From contig NZ_CP076039.1 of NCBI RefSeq assembly GCF_014529625.1, positions 1,364,001-1,428,000 on the forward strand: DNA of 64,000 nt, written 5' to 3'. Shown here piece by piece: positions 25,812 to 34,204 of the stretch. Numbering within the stretch: the first letter of the stretch is position 1; every line of letters starts with the position of its first letter. This DNA comes from Candidatus Pelagisphaera phototrophica (lineage in GTDB: Bacteria; Verrucomicrobiota; Verrucomicrobiia; Opitutales; Opitutaceae). Under the pieces are notes generated by a model. It made no database searches. It was not told the origin of the DNA and worked only from the letters and a program-made list of their open reading frames with translations. The translations under genes and the position numbers were made by a program.

Positions 25812-27080
25812 ATGAATTTCTTTAAGCGGTTTCTTTTTGCTCTTGTCGCCGGCCTTTCGCTGACGGTTGGGTACCAGTTTGTCTCAGATGTCTCTTTGCA
25901 AGGAGGATTCAGCAATTACTGGGAGTCTCGAAAAAGAGCGTCGGAGTTGGAAGAGGCGTTGAGACTGGTAAACGCGTTCTATGTCGAGAGTGAGTCGGCC
26001 ACTCTAGACGCCCTGACAGAGTCTGCCCTTGCCGGAATGATCTCCGACTTGGATCCGTACTCGGAATATCTGGATTTCGAGAAGCGAAAGCAATTGGAGG
26101 AAGAGACTAGCCAGGAATTTGGTGGAATAGGCGTGGAGGTTGAGATGCGTGACAGAGTATTGACGGTATTGGCTCCTCTAGTGGATTCTCCGGGTGAGCG
26201 CGCCGGGCTTTTGCGAGGGGACCGAATTGTCGAGGTTGATGGAGAGAGCATCAAAGGTCTGAGTATCAATCAGTCTGTTTCCAAACTGAAAGGAAGGCCG
26301 GGAACCAGTGTTGTAATAATCGTGGAGCGAGGTGCTGAAAATGAGGGTATCGAGCTTGAGGTGAAACGCGAACTTATAGAAGTCGATAACGTGCGAGGAG
26401 CGGAAATTCTGGACGGAGATCTTGGGTACCTGAGGATTTCCCAGTTTGGCAAGCGGACCGGTGCCGAACTTAAGTCTTCGATCGACCTGTTAATCGATCA
26501 AGGCATGCGTGGCCTCGTGCTCGACTTGAGAAACAATCCGGGTGGACTGCTTGATGTTGCGGTGAATGTGGTAGAGCTGTTCGTGCCCGACGGAGAGCTC
26601 GTTGTTTACACTAAGGGAAGACACGAAGCGATGAGTGAGGAGTGGTATGCGGAGAATTCGGGTCAGTCGTACAACTTCCCTTTGGCCCTACTTGTTAATC
26701 CAGGTTCGGCCAGTGCTTCAGAAATTGTGGCTGGTGCGCTCAAAGACTCGGGACGAGCTAAGCTGGTTGGAGAAAAGACATTTGGAAAAGGCTCCGTCCA
26801 GAGTGTCCTTCCTTTAAGCTCGAAAACCGGGCTCAAGCTGACGACCGCGAAATACTACACACCCGGTGGGTATGTGATCCATGAAAATGGGATTGAGCCT
26901 GATGTCATCGTCGAACTTTCCCCCAAAGAGGAAGAGAGCCTTTATATTCAACGAAGCCGATTGAAGACAATGCCCCTTGAGGAATTTGTTGAGAGGTATG
27001 CGTTCGAGCCGATCGAAGATAAGCAGCTTGAAATGGCAAAGCAGCTATTGTGGGAAGAGCTTGGCGAGACGAGATCATGA
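25812..27080 (+). CDS. C-terminal processing protease, S41 family
   Basis: A 422-residue periplasmic or membrane-anchored protease. The N-terminus has one hydrophobic signal segment (FLFALVAGLSLTVGYQFV). A PDZ domain spans about 95-185 (GIGVEVEMRDRVLTVLAPLV, GLLRGDRIVEVDGESIKGL). The S41 catalytic core follows, with the nucleophile in GSASASEI and the catalytic lysine in TFGKGSVQ, preceded by GLVLDLRNNPGGLLD. CtpA-type enzymes trim or degrade envelope proteins from the C-terminus. The last four bases, ATGA, overlap the start of tsaD, so the two are translationally coupled. Confidence 0.93.
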   Translation: MNFFKRFLFALVAGLSLTVGYQFVSDVSLQGGFSNYWESRKRASELEEALRLVNAFYVESESATLDALTESALAGMISDLDPYSEYLDFEKRKQLEEETSQEFGGIGVEVEMRDRVLTVLAPLVDSPGERAGLLRGDRIVEVDGESIKGLSINQSVSKLKGRPGTSVVIIVERGAENEGIELEVKRELIEVDNVRGAEILDGDLGYLRISQFGKRTGAELKSSIDLLIDQGMRGLVLDLRNNPGGLLDVAVNVVELFVPDGELVVYTKGRHEAMSEEWYAENSGQSYNFPLALLVNPGSASASEIVAGALKDSGRAKLVGEKTFGKGSVQSVLPLSSKTGLKLTTAKYYTPGGYVIHENGIEPDVIVELSPKEEESLYIQRSRLKTMPLEEFVERYAFEPIEDKQLEMAKQLLWEELGETRS

Positions 27081-28108
27081 TCCTGGGAATCGAAAGTTCC
27101 TGCGACGAGTCAGCCCTTGCCCTTTTGGACGTGTCGAACGGGATCCTAGGTGAATGGATTAGTAGTCAGGTGTCGTTGCACGCCGAATACGGCGGGGTCG
27201 TGCCGGATCTTGCTAGTCGCGAACACCTCAGGAATTTTGGCCCACTAATCGGGGAATTGGAGCGTGAAAACGATCTGGCTCAAATCACTGAGATTGTTGT
27301 GACTTCAGGCCCCGGGTTGGCTGGTTGCCTTGCGATGGGACTATCGGTGGCGAATGCTTTGTCTGCCGCGTTGAGGGTTCCGGTTTTTCCTGCGAACCAT
27401 TTGCGTGCCCATGCTCAGTCAGTGTTTATTTCATTGTATGAAGAAAATGTGGACGCATTTGAAGAGAAAGTGTCTCATCTGTTACCCCATTTGAGTTTGG
27501 TGGTGTCTGGAGGGAACACGATCCTAGCTCAGATAAATGAAGATCGGTCAATTGAGATATTGGGCCAAACGATTGATGACGCAGCGGGTGAAGCTTTGGA
27601 CAAGGGGGCCAAGCTGCTTGGGCTTGGCTACCCGGGAGGTCCAAAACTCGAGTTGATTGCGAAAACTGGAAAGCCGGACCGGTACGATTTTCCCCGAGCG
27701 CTACTACGGAAGGACAACCTTGATTTCAGCTTTTCAGGTCTGAAGACGAGCCTTAGATATCTCATTGAAAAATTTTCAGATAAGGACTTGGAAGCGAAGC
27801 TGCCCGATCTTTGTGCTTCTTATCAGGAGGCAGTCGTAGACGTGTTGATCCAAAAAACGAAGTGGGGCTTGAACAAGGGGGGTATTAGGAGCTTGGGCCT
27901 CTCCGGGGGAGTATCCAATAATGGGTTATTGCGAGAGTGCTTTATGCATCTTGGCGACCGAATGGATTTGCCCACATTTCTAGCCCGCCGCGAACATACG
28001 GGAGACAATGCCGGAATGATCGCGTTCAGTCGCGTGTTTGAACCAATGGACATTCCAAATTCGAAAGTCGATATCGTTCCGAATGCAGCGATCGACGGAG
28101 CGTTTTGA
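27077..28108 (+). CDS. tsaD: tRNA threonylcarbamoyladenosine synthase subunit TsaD
   Basis: A 343-residue ASKHA-fold enzyme. The start ATG at 27077 gives MILGIESSCDESALALL, the canonical TsaD N-terminus; the longer frame from 27050 is not supported. Other hallmarks are the metal-ligand histidines H108 and H112 in NHLRAH, SLVVSGGNTIL, ATP-binding QTIDDAAGEALDKGAKLLGL and LGLSGGVSNNGLLR. With TsaB, TsaC and TsaE it makes t6A37 on ANN-decoding tRNAs. It overlaps the protease gene by four bases. The other Tsa genes are not in the window. Confidence 0.95.
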   Translation: MILGIESSCDESALALLDVSNGILGEWISSQVSLHAEYGGVVPDLASREHLRNFGPLIGELERENDLAQITEIVVTSGPGLAGCLAMGLSVANALSAALRVPVFPANHLRAHAQSVFISLYEENVDAFEEKVSHLLPHLSLVVSGGNTILAQINEDRSIEILGQTIDDAAGEALDKGAKLLGLGYPGGPKLELIAKTGKPDRYDFPRALLRKDNLDFSFSGLKTSLRYLIEKFSDKDLEAKLPDLCASYQEAVVDVLIQKTKWGLNKGGIRSLGLSGGVSNNGLLRECFMHLGDRMDLPTFLARREHTGDNAGMIAFSRVFEPMDIPNSKVDIVPNAAIDGAF

Positions 28109-28129
28109 AACTCTAGGGGACCGAAGGAA

Positions 28130-29059
28130 TCAAGGCAACTCCTGCTTGCCGGGTTTCGGTTTATGGGAGACAGCTTTTTTAGCGACCCGTTTTCGAGGCA
28201 CTTTTTTGGCCTGTTTCTTAGGTCTTTCGATAGTCTTATTAGGTTTTGGGGAGTCTTTCTCGATCAATATTGGGGCTGGTTTGGGCGAGGATTTGATTTC
28301 TTTTTCTTCAAGCTTCTCGCTCGTCTGGCCCGAAGAAGTGATTCTTTGGTCTTTCCTGTTTCGGTTTCTATCCTGCCAGGAAGGGCGACTCCCCTGTTTG
28401 TAGGGCTTCTTTTTTTTAGGTTGGTCCACTTCTGATTTGGCAGGTTTGGGATTGCTTTGCAGGTATTCGTGTATCGAGAAATGTTGGTCTGAATAGGTCT
28501 TTACCAAATTGCTAAACTCTCTGAACCGGGGATGGAGGGCATCGCTGAGAAGGCTATAGAAAACTGTTTCAGTGGGCAGTGCTTGGCAACCTAGGCCGAT
28601 GATGGCGTTGAGAGCGACGTTTCCATCCTCGATTCTGCGGCATCCCAAGGCGTCCGACAGAAAGGTGGCGTCAATATCTTTGTCGATCGCTTGTAGCGCT
28701 GTCTGGTAAACGCAAATGGGTGTTTCCAGTCCGCACACCAGCAAGTGATAGACTTCGTTGTCTCTGAGGAAATTTTCGATTCCTGGGGCGTTCAGTGCTG
28801 AAAAGCTGGTTTTATGAAAGATCTTGGGGCGGGTCGCTCTTCGAAGTAGCTCCTTGTTGGTATGGCCCAGCTTGTCAGGTACTTGTTCAGTAAATAGAGT
28901 ATGTATGCCGAGCGTTCTAGCTGCTTCGATGGCAAATGAGCAGCGTTTTAGGAAGGTCGAGCTATCCGTAAGCGACGATATGAAAGTATCTTGCGCGTCT
29001 ATGACGAGAAGAGCAACAGAGCTGATTAGGTCGTGTGAATCCTTCTTTTTATTGGGCAT
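28130..29059 (-). CDS. Isochorismatase-family hydrolase with Lys/Pro-rich tail
   Basis: The first 190 residues from ATG 29059 are a cysteine-hydrolase (isochorismatase or nicotinamidase-like) domain. The catalytic Asp is in LLVIDAQDTF, the Lys in IFHKTSFSAL, and the Cys in CGLETPICVYQTA. The TFISSL and GCRRIEDGNVALNA parts fit the YcaC/isochorismatase-like hydrolases. The last 90 residues are unrelated and strongly basic (NPKPAKSEVDQPKKKKPYK, KRVAKKAVSHKPKPGKQE), low in complexity and probably disordered. The open frame runs on to 29167, but that start overlaps the divergent gene and lacks family similarity. The natural substrate is unknown. Confidence 0.78.
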   Translation of the reverse strand: MPNKKKDSHDLISSVALLVIDAQDTFISSLTDSSTFLKRCSFAIEAARTLGIHTLFTEQVPDKLGHTNKELLRRATRPKIFHKTSFSALNAPGIENFLRDNEVYHLLVCGLETPICVYQTALQAIDKDIDATFLSDALGCRRIEDGNVALNAIIGLGCQALPTETVFYSLLSDALHPRFREFSNLVKTYSDQHFSIHEYLQSNPKPAKSEVDQPKKKKPYKQGSRPSWQDRNRNRKDQRITSSGQTSEKLEEKEIKSSPKPAPILIEKDSPKPNKTIERPKKQAKKVPRKRVAKKAVSHKPKPGKQELP

Positions 29060-29194
29060 GTAGCACGGTAATATGACGTTGCAATTTGTTAAATCAACTA
29101 GAAGAGAGAAGATTTTACTAGCCAGAGGCGAATCGGCTGGGATAGTGGGGACAATATGGAATGGCATATTGGCCCGATCTCCCGAAAGTCTGCA

Positions 29195-29692
29195 ATGAGT
29201 GACACGGCATTTGAAAAGGATGACCGAATCGCCAGTATATTGGTTCGCTTGGAAGACGATGTTGTGCGAGCGGACGTACTGGAAAGCGAAGAGCCTTTGT
29301 ATGAGCCGCCCGGTGATCTGGTTTGTCGCTGGACGTATATTTTCAAGCCTCGCTCCACTGATGAAAAGGAAGCTCAGGAAGCGATGAAGCTAACTGCGGA
29401 CAATTTATTTATCAGTCTATTCGAAGGCGAGGATGGACCTACCCAAGAGAACGCTAAGCTCAAGCATTTGCTCGGGCTTATGCTGGAAAGGCGACGTTTG
29501 TTGAGGGTGAAAAGTAAGGATAGTACATTCACGCATTATATTCACCGTCCTACGAAGAACGAGTATTCCGTTCCAAATGTAGAACTCGATCCTCAATTCT
29601 TTATCGAAAATCAGGAAAAGCTTGAATTTCTGGGTTCGACGGGACGAGAGGGATCGAGTGAAACGGGAAAAGAGAAGTCAAATAAGAGCTAG
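29195..29692 (+). CDS. Unknown protein, 165 residues
   Basis: No family was recognised. From ATG 29195 the protein reads MSDTAFEKDDRIASILVRLE and is acidic and soluble, with a beta-rich part (DLVCRWTYIFKPRSTDEKEA) and a central helix (AKLKHLLGLMLERRRLLRVK), ending in a polar tail. It has no signal peptide. In-frame starts further upstream (29156) are less attractive because they overlap the divergent gene's leader. Its last 15 bases overlap the end of the convergent gene at 29678. It is divergent from the isochorismatase-type gene. Confidence 0.6.
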   Translation: MSDTAFEKDDRIASILVRLEDDVVRADVLESEEPLYEPPGDLVCRWTYIFKPRSTDEKEAQEAMKLTADNLFISLFEGEDGPTQENAKLKHLLGLMLERRRLLRVKSKDSTFTHYIHRPTKNEYSVPNVELDPQFFIENQEKLEFLGSTGREGSSETGKEKSNKS

Positions 29693-30130
29693 AAGATTCT
29701 TGGGACGGTTCGTCTCGTTAGACGGGTTGTAAAACCAGCGAGGAGAGGCCTCTTTTCGAATAGGGGTTCCTAGTCGGATAAAACGAGGGCGTTTCTCGCG
29801 ATAAGGAATCTGGAAAGCCTGTGCGCACCTTGATTGATACTCGAGGTGTATTTGAATTGTCGATTCAGCTTCAGTTAATCGCTTGGCGATGATCCCAGCG
29901 GATGAATACCGATTCTGGCGGATTCTGATGAGTAAACTCTCCTCTAGGTGCAGCGTCGAAAAAATAGGGCAAGAATGCCAGTTCGGAACGTTAATGAACT
30001 CAATCTTTCCCAAGCGAGTTGTCCCCGCCGCTAGTATAGTGTGATTGCGATCGGTCTCAATCAAAGTCTTGAATCGGGATATGAGAGCTTCCGTTAGTAA
30101 GTTCATTTCCAGATCTGGCTTCTTAGACAT
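29678..30130 (-). CDS. Unknown protein, 150 residues
   Basis: No family was recognised. ATG 30130 gives MSKKPDLEMNLLTEALISRF; the open frame back to 30187 seems too long. The middle (RNHTILAAGTTRLGKIEFIN, EESLLIRIRQNRYSSAG, STIQIHLEYQSR) suggests a small mixed alpha/beta fold, with a basic, aromatic end (ASPRWFYNPSNE). No signal or membrane segment is visible. Its 3' end overlaps that of the neighbour on the other strand by 15 bases, so antisense effects between the two transcripts are conceivable. Confidence 0.5.
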   Translation of the reverse strand: MSKKPDLEMNLLTEALISRFKTLIETDRNHTILAAGTTRLGKIEFINVPNWHSCPIFSTLHLEESLLIRIRQNRYSSAGIIAKRLTEAESTIQIHLEYQSRCAQAFQIPYREKRPRFIRLGTPIRKEASPRWFYNPSNETNRPKNLLALI

Positions 30131-30504
30131 GGAATACGTTCTTGCCTCAGATGAATGGAAGAGGCAAAACTTTTTTCGATCTCGCAATTTGATTTCTATC
30201 CAATTGCAACTGCTTTAGCTGACTAGGACGAGATAGGCATGCAGCCTGTGAAAACCTAGTATAACCCCCATGCGTTAGACGTCGATGACTCTCCTCCGTT
30301 TGAGCAAATGAGCTTATCTTATCCTAGGGGCTAACATGTGATCTGCTATCCTCTTCCACCTTATGCTTGGATTTGTTTCTTCTCTATGTCATTGAAAATA
30401 GGGGTTTTACTGAAACTGAAGTCAGAAATGAAATACAGGCTTTGCCCTTGACCTAAGGGAAGAATCGGTCACTTTTTACATTTCGATTTGCAGCTACAAG
30501 TACA
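30131..30504 (+). other. 374-base intergenic stretch
   Basis: No open frame of note and no tRNA-like fold. It separates the minus-strand unknown gene from the plus-strand periplasmic protein and must hold both their promoters. A possible -35-like TTGACC lies at about 30450, but no matching -10 was convincing. Confidence 0.35.
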
Positions 30505-31494
30505 ATGCAGTCCCACTTGATCGCTCTTTTTCTAGTTCCGTTCCTTTTTGGATCGATTCCAATCTATGGGCAGAATGATTCGAAAGAGCTTAGCATTGCG
30601 GTCGTTCCAAAGGGGACCGACAAGGAGCGATGGAAGGCGATTCACGCAGGGGCGCTGAAAGCAAGCGAGGAACTGTCTGCCGAGGGTGTGAGCGTCAGGA
30701 TTCTCTGGAAAGGAGACAACGCGGCAGCACGTGACAAGCAAATCCAAGTAGTGGATACGTTTACGGGTCAGCGATTGAGTGGCATTCTGGTTGCATCTCT
30801 GGATGAGAGTCAGTTTGCAGGTAATATCCGGTTTGATAGGGAATCGGATTTGCCGATGGTTTACATCGAGTCTGGATTGGATGCGGATCGACCTATAAGC
30901 TACGTAGCCACAGATAATTTTCAAGGTGGCAGTATAGGCGCCGAACGGATCGGTCAGCTTACGGAAGGCGTGGGCAATGTGATTTTGCTAAGGCATCGTC
31001 AAGGCGACTCCAACGCTGAGGCTCGAGAAGCAGGGTTCATCGAGAAAATCAAGACGAGCTATCCCTCGATTCGACTGATCTCGATTGATCAGTATTCTGG
31101 GGACTCGATGAGCCAGGCGGATGAAGCTTCTGAGTATTTGCTAAACCGCTACGGTAGAAGGGTGAACGCCGTTTTTGCGTCGAGTGTCACAGGCACGAAC
31201 TCTATGTTGAATGCGCTGCGAAACTTCAATTTGGCAGGACAGGTATTTCTTGTGGGGTACGATGCTTCCAATGCTTCCCTTGACGCTATCAAGACTGGGG
31301 AGATTCAGGGACTGGTAATCACAAATCCCTTTCGTATGGGTTATCTCGGAGTGTCTACATTAGTAGACTATATCCAGGGGGGCAATATGCCAACCATGGT
31401 CGATGCGGGTGTCACACTGGTTACGATGGCAAACATCGAAAGCACAGAGGTGCAGGAAGTATTAGGTCTGAACAAGACTGAAGCGGTACGTTAG
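30505..31494 (+). CDS. Periplasmic sugar-binding-type protein (LacI/RbsB fold)
   Basis: A 329-residue exported protein. The signal peptide (LIALFLVPFLFGSIPIYGQ) is followed by a type I periplasmic binding fold: LSIAVVPKGTDKERWKAIHA, SGILVASLDESQFAG, DLPMVYIESGLD, NVILLRHRQGDSNAEAREAGF, VNAVFASSVTGTNSMLNAL and FLVGYDASNASLDAIKTGEI. This is the Peripla_BP_4 pattern of ribose- and galactose-binding proteins. No ATPase or permease gene is adjacent, so it may feed a distant transporter or act as a sensor. The following TPR gene is 38 bases away and could be co-transcribed. Confidence 0.85.
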   Translation: MQSHLIALFLVPFLFGSIPIYGQNDSKELSIAVVPKGTDKERWKAIHAGALKASEELSAEGVSVRILWKGDNAAARDKQIQVVDTFTGQRLSGILVASLDESQFAGNIRFDRESDLPMVYIESGLDADRPISYVATDNFQGGSIGAERIGQLTEGVGNVILLRHRQGDSNAEAREAGFIEKIKTSYPSIRLISIDQYSGDSMSQADEASEYLLNRYGRRVNAVFASSVTGTNSMLNALRNFNLAGQVFLVGYDASNASLDAIKTGEIQGLVITNPFRMGYLGVSTLVDYIQGGNMPTMVDAGVTLVTMANIESTEVQEVLGLNKTEAVR

Positions 31495-31532
31495 GGTTTC
31501 GAATCCAGGAGCCTTCAAGTTAGTACGCTCTG

Positions 31533-32492
31533 ATGAAGTCTCGATTGCCCAAGCAGATCTACATCCTGATGGGAGCGGTGCTTTTATTGGGTGTTCTGTT
31601 GATGACGGTGAATCAGCAGGTTCCCGATTCAGAAAGCGAAAGGATCCAAGACGCACTCGACGAAGCGACCCTGATAGCAGGGATTCCTTCTGTCCCGAAC
31701 CTTGCGGGCTGGCCCAAGGATCTGTTCACCGAACTGAAGCAAACTCATGCGGCTTTGAACGAAGCGAGTGAGAGGGTTGCGGCATTGGGTAGACTAGGGG
31801 AAATCTATTTTGCAAATGGATTTTATGGAGAAGCGACTCAGTGTTTCGCGGCATTGATAAAGATAGCGCCGAAGGAGCCCCGCTGGCCGTACTTCATGGG
31901 ATTGGCGTCAAGTGACTATCAAGACAAGAGTGTTGCGATCCGATCGTTTGAAAAAGCTCTCCTACTGGATACCACGTATCCCAGTATCAGGTACGAGTTG
32001 GGACTGGCCTTTTTGGATGCGGGTCACATTTTAGATTCGATTGTCCATTTCGAATCATTGACCCAATTAAAAAAATGGGAGCCCTGGGCGTATTATGGGC
32101 TCGCGAGAGGGCTAGCGATTGAAGAGAGATACGAGAAGGCTCTCGAGTTTATCGAGCGAGCAATCGAACTCGATCAGGATGTAAAGGAATTCTATTCCTT
32201 TGCTGCGGAGCTGATGCTCTATCGGGGTGATCGCGCTAAAGTAGAGGAGGTGGAGGCGATTAAGAACGCGCTTTCTTACGAAAAGAGACCTTTCGACCTT
32301 TGGTTTCAAGGATTGTGGGAATTTTGTTACGATACGTTTAGACTGCTTAGACTGGGAGAGGCCGAAGCCCTGGCAGGCAATCGTGACCGGAGTCTAGAAA
32401 TTCTCGCTAAAGCCAAATTGGTGTCTGGATCTCTCGAATACGACCCATCCTCATTTGAGGCGATCGAAGCGTTGATTGAGGTCTTAAAATAG
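31533..32492 (+). CDS. Membrane-anchored TPR protein
   Basis: A 319-residue protein with one N-terminal transmembrane or signal segment (IYILMGAVLLLGVLLM) followed by TPR-like helix pairs from about residue 75: ALGRLGEIYFANGFYGEATQ, YFMGLASSDYQDKSVAIRSF, YELGLAFLDAGHILDSIVHF and YYGLARGLAIEERYEKALEF. It probably sits on the periplasmic face as a scaffold. It lies 38 bases after the sugar-binding protein and ends at a terminator. Partners are unknown. Confidence 0.75.
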   Translation: MKSRLPKQIYILMGAVLLLGVLLMTVNQQVPDSESERIQDALDEATLIAGIPSVPNLAGWPKDLFTELKQTHAALNEASERVAALGRLGEIYFANGFYGEATQCFAALIKIAPKEPRWPYFMGLASSDYQDKSVAIRSFEKALLLDTTYPSIRYELGLAFLDAGHILDSIVHFESLTQLKKWEPWAYYGLARGLAIEERYEKALEFIERAIELDQDVKEFYSFAAELMLYRGDRAKVEEVEAIKNALSYEKRPFDLWFQGLWEFCYDTFRLLRLGEAEALAGNRDRSLEILAKAKLVSGSLEYDPSSFEAIEALIEVLK

Positions 32493-32524
32493 ACCCGCTG
32501 GAAAGGGTCATTTTCAAATTTTTA
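32492..32524 (+). terminator. Terminator after the TPR gene
   Basis: A short stem GACCC (32492-32496) and GGGTC (32505-32509) is flanked by AAAAT and ATTTT that can extend the pairing. It is followed by ATTTTCAAATTTTT. It overlaps the last base of the stop codon and separates the preceding genes from the phosphate block. Confidence 0.65.
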
Positions 32525-32555
32525 GCAGCGTCGAAAGTGCGTGTAATTCCCAAAA

Positions 32556-32590
32556 TGTTACGATTAGATTACGAATGTGTTACGGAAAGG
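32556..32590 (+). promoter_or_regulatory. Pho-box-like triple direct repeat before porin gene
   Basis: Three heptamers TGTTACG, GATTACG and TGTTACG are separated by four bases each, so the core TTACG recurs at 32558, 32569 and 32580 with exact 11-base spacing. OmpR-type phosphate regulators (PhoB, PhoP) bind direct repeats of seven conserved bases plus four-base AT-rich spacers in just this layout. It stands 65 bases before the porin start and ahead of the pst genes, which strongly suggests phosphate control. Confidence 0.65.
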
Positions 32591-32654
32591 TAGCATTTTT
32601 GCTCTTTGTTAATTTTCACTCGCTACTGTCGGCGGTGGATCCTAACCCGTTGAG

Positions 32655-34046
32655 ATGAAAAAGGTTCCCTTTCTCAATCCCGTAAACAACAAAGCTATTA
32701 TGACCACACGCACGCTAGCGCGATCGTTACGAGTACTTGGGGTGCTGTTCCTTAGTTCCCCAATATCTCATTCGCAGGATGACACGACAGATGTACTGAT
32801 AGAAGTACTCGTTCGAAAAGGAATCCTTACACAGGTGGAAGCTCCTGAGATCAAGGCCGAAGTATCGTCCGTGATGGAGGCCCAGAAAACGGAAATTGTA
32901 AACGCCGCCGTCGCACAGGTTGAAAGCAAGTACGTGAGTGAAGCACCACCTAGTGTGCCCATGCCGAGTGCTCTTTCAGGATTGCAGCTCTATGGAAATG
33001 CGCGATTCCGCTACCATTACGAAAACCGGGAAAGTCGATCGGGTGAAAATAATGACCGGTCTCGCTGGCGCTACCGGTTGCGGCTCGGTTCCATTTACAG
33101 CTTTAAGGAAAGTCCCTTTTCTCTTGGAGTGCAATTTGAGACCGCCACGTCGAACGACTCGAACAACACCAACTTTGGAGGATTTTTTGACAAGTCAGGT
33201 GGTGGAATCAACGTGGGTCGCACATACCTCGCATACAAAGGAGAGGACTGGCGAATCACGTTCGGCAAGCATGAAAGCCCGTTCTATTTACCCAAGATGC
33301 TTTGGGACGGCGACTTGAATGTGGAGGGATTATCTGAATCGACAACCTTGGGTAATTGGACGTTCACGGCGGGTCAGTATATAATTGATGAGGAAAACGA
33401 ATCTCGAGAGGTCGTGGTTGGTCCATCAGTCGCTGACGACGCTTTGCTCATGGCCCAAGCGGCGTGGAGCAATGGAGAAGGACTCAAGTTCGCTCCCATA
33501 TTCATGGCGACAACCGGCGGCACGTCTAATTTCTCTGAGAGCGGTACTTTTGCAGGGGCAAACTCGGTACGATATTTCCACGATTTTGTAGTTGCGGCAG
33601 TACCATTTGAATACGGTTTCAAAACTGATAATGGAGCGAGTCACAAAATCTACGGAGTCTGGGGAACCAACTTCAAGGGAGATGAGCTCATCAATGATCC
33701 GGACTCGCCTTTCTTCGATGGTGCGGGTCAAAGCTCTAAAAACCAATTTGCCAATCTAGGATACCAGTTTGGTTCCGCCAAGAAGGCCGGCTAAAAGCAG
33801 TGGAGCGCCGAATACCGGTTTATGGAAGCGGCGGGATACACGCCGAATCTTTCGGACTCCGACTGGGCCGGTGGGGAGGTCAACTAAGCTGGATACGTAA
33901 TCAATTACAAGCAGATGTTCACGGACTTCTTTGGCCTTAGCGTCACGTATTTTGCTGGTGACAGCATTGACGACGAATATCTGGCATCACCGGGGAACCT
34001 AGGAAACACGCAGGTGCTTTTGGTTGATGGCGAGATCAAATTTTAG
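32655..34046 (+). pseudogene. Phosphate-linked outer-membrane porin gene, two in-frame stops
   Basis: The product has a signal peptide (SLRVLGVLFLSSPISHSQ), a short helical periplasmic segment (VSSVMEAQKTEIVNAAVAQV) and a beta-barrel start, LSGLQLYGNARFRYHYENRE, with alternating aromatic strands. This is the pattern of a 16-stranded porin of the OprO/OprP or carbohydrate porin type. The frame stops at TAA 33792-33794 but continues, still barrel-like, with KQWSAEYRFMEAAGYTPNLS. It meets TAA 33885-33887, then goes on AGYVINYKQMFTDFFGLSVT to the end strand VLLVDGEIKF and TAG 34044-34046. A final strand ending in phenylalanine is the normal porin finish, so the intact protein was about 463 residues. 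ATG 32700 is an alternative start. Confidence 0.65.
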
Positions 34047-34106
34047 CCTTAATCGAACTCCTTGAAGCGAGCTGACCGAGGAGACGAACTCCGCTCTGCA
34101 AAACCA

Positions 34107-34124
34107 GTGTCACCTGATCGTCAC
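34107..34124 (+). promoter_or_regulatory. Pho box upstream of pstS
   Basis: GTGTCAC, a four-base spacer CTGA, then TCGTCAC. This closely follows the enterobacterial Pho box (CTGTCAT, four AT-rich bases, CTGTCAC), with six and five of seven bases kept and the two GTCAC cores 11 bases apart. It is 80 bases before the pstS start, a usual distance for PhoB activation. A diverged -10 such as TAATAC near 34150 could follow. Confidence 0.65.
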
Positions 34125-34204
34125 AGTGAAAGCCTTGTTGTAACAGATTAATACATCAAACTTCGCTGGGGACAATTCAACTAGAAATAGAAAACCCATC
34201 CAAA

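Noticed and set aside
28163-28435. Plus-strand ORFs (28038-28435) opposite the basic tail
   Set aside because: They are the complement of the Lys/Pro-rich tail, giving a Phe/Leu/Arg-rich shadow translation.
1127-33887. Stop-codon recoding (selenocysteine, pyrrolysine or reassigned stop)
   Set aside because: The interrupting codons are a mix of TAA and TAG, none is TGA, they replace different residues, and most other genes here end normally at the same codons.
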